A DNA stretch of 10,249 nucleotides from assembly GCA_964386465.1 (NCBI GenBank), contig CAYLTU010000215.1:1-10249 (forward strand). The letters run 5' to 3'. Below the pieces are notes generated by a model. The model made no database searches and had not been told where the DNA came from. It saw nothing but the letters and a program-made list of their open reading frames with translations. Shown one piece after another: positions 6,016 through 10,249 of the stretch. Source of the stretch: GCA-2717185 sp964386465. GTDB lineage: Bacteria > Pseudomonadota > Alphaproteobacteria > UBA8366 > GCA-2717185. A program made the position numbers and the translations under genes. Position 1 is the first letter of the stretch, and every line of letters starts with the position of its first letter.

Positions 6016-6960
6016 ATGAGAATGCGTCTTTTTCGGATGCTGGAAAATGCCCAACCGCCTACACCGTTGGGGCGGGCGGTGGATGTGTTCCTGATCGCAC
6101 TGATATCCTTGAATGTGGTCGCGGCAATCGTTGAAACCGTTGGTTCCGTCTATGCGCAATTCGGATTACATTTTGATATTCTCGAAACCGTTTCGATCGT
6201 CGTTTTCACCGTCGAGTACCTGGCCCGCATATGGGTCTGCGTCGATGATCCGGCAGCACAGAACCGCGCGCCGTTGCGGACGAGACTCCGCTACATGGTT
6301 TCCCCGCTGGCGCTGATCGATCTCATCGCCATCGCACCGGCGTATCTGGCTTTTTTGTTCGCCGTCGATCTCCGGTGGTTGCGTTTGTTCCGCCTGCTTC
6401 GGTTGTTCAAGCTGACGCGATACTGGTCGGCCCTGAATTTGCTCTATCGCGTCTTGCGCGACGAGGCGCAGATCATCGGCGCCGCGCTGTTCTTGCTGTG
6501 CATTATCATGGTGCTGGCGTCGGGCGGTATGTTCGTCGTAGAGCACCGAGCGCAACCCGAAGTATTCAGCAGCGTTCCGGCGGCCATGTGGTGGACGGTG
6601 TCCACGCTTACGACGGTCGGTTACGGCGACGTCGTTCCGGTGACCACCTTGGGGAAAATTTTGGGCGGCTTCATCTCGCTGATAGGCATCGGCATGGTCG
6701 CCTTTCCGGCGGGAATTTTGGCCGCCGGTTTCGCCGAACAGATCCGCCGAAGCCGCCGGCTTTACAGGGAACGGGTCGACGAGGCGATGGCGGAAGGGCG
6801 TGTCTCCGAGGATACGGCCGCCGCGCTTGAGGAGGCGCGAACCGAACTCGGTCTCAGCGAGGACATCGCCTCCGACATCGTCCGGTCGGAAGCCGCCAAA
6901 AAGGAGGATCCGGAACGCTGCCCGCATTGCGGTGCTGTTCTGCCATCCGATCAGGTGTGA
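6016..6960 (+). CDS. Voltage-gated potassium-type ion channel
   Basis: The protein (314 residues) is a six-helix cation channel of the inner membrane that should form tetramers. Counting from an alternative ATG at 6010, S1 is about 25-45, S2 about 57-77 and S3 about 97-117. The voltage-sensor S4 carries charges every third residue (R122, R125, R128, R131, K134, R137). The selectivity filter TVGYGD is at 202-207 within STLTTVGYGDVVP, and S6 (about 216-242) contains the gate region GMVAFPAGILA. A cytoplasmic tail of about 70 residues is helical and charged, and ends in CPHCGAVLP, a single zinc-knuckle-like pair. The second ATG (6016) is preferred because GGAG is eight bases before it but only two before the first. 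The pet terminator lies just upstream. Confidence 0.92.
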   Translation: MRMRLFRMLENAQPPTPLGRAVDVFLIALISLNVVAAIVETVGSVYAQFGLHFDILETVSIVVFTVEYLARIWVCVDDPAAQNRAPLRTRLRYMVSPLALIDLIAIAPAYLAFLFAVDLRWLRLFRLLRLFKLTRYWSALNLLYRVLRDEAQIIGAALFLLCIIMVLASGGMFVVEHRAQPEVFSSVPAAMWWTVSTLTTVGYGDVVPVTTLGKILGGFISLIGIGMVAFPAGILAAGFAEQIRRSRRLYRERVDEAMAEGRVSEDTAAALEEARTELGLSEDIASDIVRSEAAKKEDPERCPHCGAVLPSDQV

Positions 6961-7051
6961 TTAGAGGCAGGGTCGATTTCACTCATTTCATGGACGCGTG
7001 TAAGCAGTTAGGCTGAGTCCAAATAACGGACTTCGATAGGAGAATACGCTC

Positions 7052-8092
7052 ATGAAACTCGGCCTGCTTCCCGGTAAATTCAGCGGCCACTTCAAGATCG
7101 ACATGGACCTGGTCCGCGAGGCGGAAGATCTTGGATTCGATTCCGCCTGGACCTCCGAAGCCTGGGGCAACGATGCGATCACTCCGGCGACATGGATCCT
7201 GGCGAATACGACCAAGCTCAAGGTCGGCACGGCGATCATTCAGATGTCGGCGCGCACGCCATCGATGGCGGCGATGACGGCCATGACCCTACACGACCTG
7301 TCCGGCGGGCGCTTCATCCTGGGCATCGGGCCGTCCGGGCCGCAGGTCATCGAGGGTTGGCACGGCGAACCCTTCGGCCGGCCGATCGGCCGCACGCGGG
7401 AGTACATCGAGATCATCCGCAATATTCTGAACCGGGAAGCGCCGCTCAAACATGACGGCCGGCACTACCAGATACCGTTCCACGGCGAAGGGTCGACGGG
7501 GCTCGGCAAGCCGTTGAAGAGCATCATGCATGGCGATCCGTCGATGAAGATCTATACCGCCGCGATCACCCCTGCCGGTCTGCGGGCCAGCGGCGAGCTG
7601 GCGGATGGCGGATTCCCGATCTACATGGATCCGACCCGTTTCGATATTCTCGAAGAACCGTTGAGCGAAGGTTTTGCAAAGGCCGGAAACGGCAAAGGCC
7701 TGGCGGACTACAAGGTCTCGCCCTTCGTCGCGGTAGAGGTCGGCGACGATATCGAGGCCTGCCGTGCGCCGGTTAAACGGGAAATGGCGCTCTATATCGG
7801 TGGCATGGGCGCGCGCGACAAGAACTACTACAACGATTACGCCAAGAAGCTGGGCTTCGAGGCCGCGGCGGTGGAGATCCAGGACCATTTCCTGGCCGGC
7901 CGGCGCGCCGAAGCGGAAGCGGCGGTGCCGAACGAGCTGGTCGACGCCGTAGCCCTGGTCGGCCCGAAGGAACGCATCGTCGAGCGGGTCGGCGTCTGGA
8001 AGGATGCTGGAGCGAAAGGCCAAGTCGACACGATGGTGATCCGCCGCCCGACCCGCCAATCGATGCAGGCCATCGCCGAAGCGGTGCTGTGA
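7052..8092 (+). CDS. LLM-class flavin/F420-dependent oxidoreductase
   Basis: The 346-residue protein is a luciferase-like monooxygenase-fold (TIM barrel) enzyme. It resembles the actinobacterial Rv3520c-type group in MKLGLLPGKF at the first strand, AEDLGFDSAWTSEAWGNDA (24-42), LKVGTAIIQMSARTP (56-70), LSGGRFILGIGPSGPQVIEGWHG (83-105) and RTREYIEIIR (114-123). Such enzymes use F420 or reduced FMN for hydride transfer or oxygenation; the sequence alone does not decide which, and the substrate is unknown. AGGAGA lies eight bases before the ATG. The last codons overlap the start of the cupin gene by four bases (GTGA), so the two are coupled and probably act together. A small hairpin AGTCC/GGACT (7016-7032) lies just ahead of the ribosome site. 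Confidence 0.9.
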   Translation: MKLGLLPGKFSGHFKIDMDLVREAEDLGFDSAWTSEAWGNDAITPATWILANTTKLKVGTAIIQMSARTPSMAAMTAMTLHDLSGGRFILGIGPSGPQVIEGWHGEPFGRPIGRTREYIEIIRNILNREAPLKHDGRHYQIPFHGEGSTGLGKPLKSIMHGDPSMKIYTAAITPAGLRASGELADGGFPIYMDPTRFDILEEPLSEGFAKAGNGKGLADYKVSPFVAVEVGDDIEACRAPVKREMALYIGGMGARDKNYYNDYAKKLGFEAAAVEIQDHFLAGRRAEAEAAVPNELVDAVALVGPKERIVERVGVWKDAGAKGQVDTMVIRRPTRQSMQAIAEAVL

Positions 8093-8730
8093 CCGGCTAC
8101 ACGCTGCGCTTCTACCGGGACGAAATAGGGCCAGGCGACGGCCCGGTTTCGCTTCCGGCCGGCCTAAGGACGATCTATGTACGATCCGGTGCGGCGCGTT
8201 TAAACGGCGCGGCCGTCACGGAGGACGATGCGTGGTTCGGGGACGGTGTCGCGAAGGTCGAGGGCACGCGGGCGACGTTCTGGCGGTGTGAGTTTGCGCC
8301 GCGCGCGGACAAACCGCTTTTGCCGCCGAATGTCGTGTCGGTCTTGCTTCTCGATTCGCCTTTGAAAACGCTCCCGAGCGATGGCGGAATGATGATGCGC
8401 TGTGACAGCGTGGCGTTTCCGCCGGGCGGGTGTGCGTTTACACACACCCATAAAGGGCCGGGAATCCGCTGTCTTCAGAAGGGGACGATCCGGATCGACA
8501 GCGACGGCGGTTCGAACCATTACGGCCCCGGCGAACCGTGGTTCGAAGCAGGGCCGGTGCCCGTTTTTGCGCAAGCCGACGCGGATCGCGAGACCCGTTT
8601 CATCCGAGTCTCGATCCTGCCCCGGGCGTTGGAAGGCAAAAGCTCGATCACCTATGTTCTGCCGGAAGACCGGGACAAGCCGAAATCGCAAACCTACCGC
8701 GCCTATTTCGACCGGTTCATCGATGCATGA
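8089..8730 (+). CDS. Cupin-like protein, probable metal-binding double-stranded beta-helix
   Basis: I do not recognise a characterised relative. The 213 residues look like two cupin-like halves. The N-terminal half (about 1-95) has strands and glycine turns but no metal ligands. The C-terminal half has FPPGGCAFTHTHKGPGIRCLQKGTIRI (110-136), where His119 and His121 fit the cupin motif H-x-H, then a second motif-like stretch YGPGEPWFEAGPVPVF (145-160). The usual glutamate after the H-x-H pair is replaced by isoleucine, so metal binding or catalysis may differ. The GTG start overlaps the stop of the LLM oxidoreductase (GTGA), the main support for this start. It may shape or process that enzyme's substrate or product. 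Confidence 0.75.
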   Translation: MTGYTLRFYRDEIGPGDGPVSLPAGLRTIYVRSGAARLNGAAVTEDDAWFGDGVAKVEGTRATFWRCEFAPRADKPLLPPNVVSVLLLDSPLKTLPSDGGMMMRCDSVAFPPGGCAFTHTHKGPGIRCLQKGTIRIDSDGGSNHYGPGEPWFEAGPVPVFAQADADRETRFIRVSILPRALEGKSSITYVLPEDRDKPKSQTYRAYFDRFIDA

Positions 8731-8802
8731 TTAATCGCTTTTTCGCGATCCCGTTTCGCGCTTAACTGAATAGGCGGCAAAACAGCGGGATGTGGAGGTC
8801 TC

Positions 8803-10095
8803 ATGAGCGATATACATCAGGATCGGTTCGGCAATCCGCACGCACCCGACGTTCCTTATGCGCGGGGAGATTTCATCGGCAGTACCGCGGACGATCTTCG
8901 AAAGCTGGGCCACGCCTGGTCGATGATACGAAGCCGGATCGACGCGGAGTCTCCGGGCGCCGTCTTCAATTTTAGCGGTTTGGAACGCCGGTTCGAGATG
9001 CCGCCGGGCGAGGCCACGCCGCTCGACGACGAGATCGCGCCGGCGCTGCTGAACGACCGGCTGCGCGGCCTCGGCTTGGAGCATATGGGCGGCGTTCCGG
9101 ACCGGCATGACATGATGATGTTCAACCGCCAGACAGCGGCCGTTTTGACCGCCATGCTGGAAATGGCGGCGCCTGGCGATACGGTGATCGGTGCGTCGCC
9201 GACCTATAGTCATCCCTGTGTCATTCGGGCGACGAAGCGGGCCGGTGCGAAGTTCGTCGACACGGTAGGCGTCTCGGCATTCGGCGAAGCTTTGGACGCC
9301 GCCCGTGCGGCGGGCGAAACCGTGTCCGTCGTCGCCCTTACCCGGCTAGCGGTCAGTTATGAGATCATGCCGGTGCGCGATATCGAAAAGATTATTGAAA
9401 TGGCCCGTGCGGCCGGCGCGCGAATCCTCGTCGACGATGCCGGTGGCGCGCGCGTTGGCCCAGCCGTGTTCGATCAACCGAAGTCGCTCGAATTCGACGT
9501 CGATATCGCGTCGACCGGGCTCGACAAGTACGGGACGATTGGCCCTCGTCTCGGGCTCCTCGCGGGCGACGCTGGCCTTGTTGGAATAATCCGTGCGACG
9601 GCTTTCGAACTCGGCGTAGAGGCGCGGCCGATGCTGTATCCGGCGGTCGTTCATTCCCTGGCGCAGTACGACCCGCAGCGGGTCCGCGATCTCGTCGCGA
9701 CGACGAAGGAAGTCGCCGAAGCGTTGAAGGCGCGTTTCGGCAACAGGGTTTCGGAAACGCCGGTGACCGCGCAGTTGAAGGGTGAAGATATCCTGGAAAT
9801 GGCGATGGAGCGGGCCGGCCTGACGGAACGGCCGGCGATGCCGATCGAGGCGACGGCCGGTTTCGCCATGGCCATGGCCCGGGACCACGGAATTCTGACC
9901 GTGCATCTGGCCGGACTACCGCCCGGAACGTCCGCGTTGCTGTTCAAATTCATCCCGCCGGAAACGCTGGAACGTTTCGGGGGGGCGGATCGTTTCGCCG
10001 AAGCTGTCGACGACTCTATCAACACCCTGGCGACGGCGATCGGCAGCCCGGGCGAAATGCGGGCTTTGCTCTATGGCAGCGCCGACGCCGCATGA
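8803..10095 (+). CDS. SelA-like PLP-dependent enzyme (fold type I)
   Basis: This 430-residue protein is a fold type I PLP enzyme closest in pattern to the SelA-like branch (selenocysteine synthase and related lyases), not to ordinary aminotransferases. ILVDDAGGARVGP (208-220) carries the aspartate (211 or 212) that should contact the pyridine nitrogen. STGLDKYGTIGPRLGLLAGD (237-256) contains Lys242, the likely Schiff-base lysine, followed by the glycine-rich turn seen in SelA-like proteins. The N-terminal 30 or so residues are polar and may be flexible. GGAGG lies four bases before the ATG. It starts 72 bp after the cupin gene on the same strand and may belong to the same transcript. Substrate unknown; there is no reason to think it makes selenocysteine. 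Confidence 0.82.
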   Translation: MSDIHQDRFGNPHAPDVPYARGDFIGSTADDLRKLGHAWSMIRSRIDAESPGAVFNFSGLERRFEMPPGEATPLDDEIAPALLNDRLRGLGLEHMGGVPDRHDMMMFNRQTAAVLTAMLEMAAPGDTVIGASPTYSHPCVIRATKRAGAKFVDTVGVSAFGEALDAARAAGETVSVVALTRLAVSYEIMPVRDIEKIIEMARAAGARILVDDAGGARVGPAVFDQPKSLEFDVDIASTGLDKYGTIGPRLGLLAGDAGLVGIIRATAFELGVEARPMLYPAVVHSLAQYDPQRVRDLVATTKEVAEALKARFGNRVSETPVTAQLKGEDILEMAMERAGLTERPAMPIEATAGFAMAMARDHGILTVHLAGLPPGTSALLFKFIPPETLERFGGADRFAEAVDDSINTLATAIGSPGEMRALLYGSADAA

Positions 10096-10151
10096 ATTGC
10101 GGGCGAGCGTTTGAGCGTGAAATGTGTCGGAATACCCCTCCCGAAAAATGA

Positions 10152-10191
10152 CGCTCCGCGCAGGGGGATTGGGGAGGGGGTGCGCGGAGCG
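10152..10191 (-). terminator. Hairpin, probable terminator of a convergent minus-strand gene
   Basis: CGCTCCGCGCA (10152-10162) and TGCGCGGAGCG (10181-10191) form a perfect 11-bp stem around an 18-base loop that is almost all G on the plus strand. On the minus strand the stem is followed by TCATTTTTC, so a T-tract is present in that direction only. On the plus strand no T-run follows. It therefore fits best as a terminator for a leftward gene beyond the right edge, although it may also slow transcription leaving the SelA-like gene. A smaller hairpin CGACGG/CCGTCG lies at 10198-10213. I see no gene in 10096-10249. Confidence 0.5.
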
Positions 10192-10249
10192 CCACTGCGA
10201 CGGTAATCCGTCGACCTTACCTTTAAGATAAGCCGAATCCGTTTCAGTA

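Noticed and set aside
8734..8749. Small hairpin ATCGC/GCGAT after the cupin gene as a terminator.
   Set aside because: The T-run is in the loop and not after the stem, and the stem is only 5 bp, so it is unlikely to end transcription.

Overview
The window looks like chromosomal core DNA from an alphaproteobacterium, probably of the Rhodospirillales type. The evidence is the high GC content, a three-gene petABC operon with a separate cytochrome b and c1, an alphaproteobacterial-style HemF that ends in VRWP, and a trmL gene beside the pet operon. I see no phage genes, transposase, CRISPR array, tRNA or rRNA.

Layout from left to right. Positions 1-51 may hold the tail of a plus-strand gene. Positions 52-184 hold two adjacent palindromic elements bounded by CTAG, and the right-hand one supplies the stop codon of a minus-strand universal stress protein (181-1071). 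That gene has a good FNR-type box about 80 bp upstream of its GTG start. Next comes a minus-strand operon transcribed leftwards: trmL (tRNA wobble 2'-O-methyltransferase), hemF (oxygen-dependent coproporphyrinogen III oxidase, overlapping trmL) and a small secreted protein of unknown function 14 bp after hemF. A divergent promoter region (about 3053-3321) separates this operon from petA-petB-petC (Rieske protein, cytochrome b, cytochrome c1), the complete catalytic core of the cytochrome bc1 complex. A strong intrinsic terminator closes the pet operon at 5947-5985.

Downstream, all on the plus strand, lie a six-helix voltage-gated potassium-type channel (6016-6960), an LLM-class flavin/F420 oxidoreductase (7052-8092) translationally coupled to a cupin-like protein (8089-8730), and a SelA-like PLP-dependent enzyme (8803-10095). 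The last 154 bp are non-coding on the plus strand and hold a G-rich-loop hairpin that reads best as a terminator for a convergent gene beyond the right edge.

The left and central genes form a respiratory theme: heme synthesis, the bc1 complex that uses heme, and a stress protein probably tuned by oxygen. The right-hand LLM, cupin and PLP-enzyme group is the least understood part and the best candidate for an undescribed small pathway. The CTAG-bounded double palindrome is the most unusual DNA structure. Nothing here amounts to a clearly new defence or mobile system.
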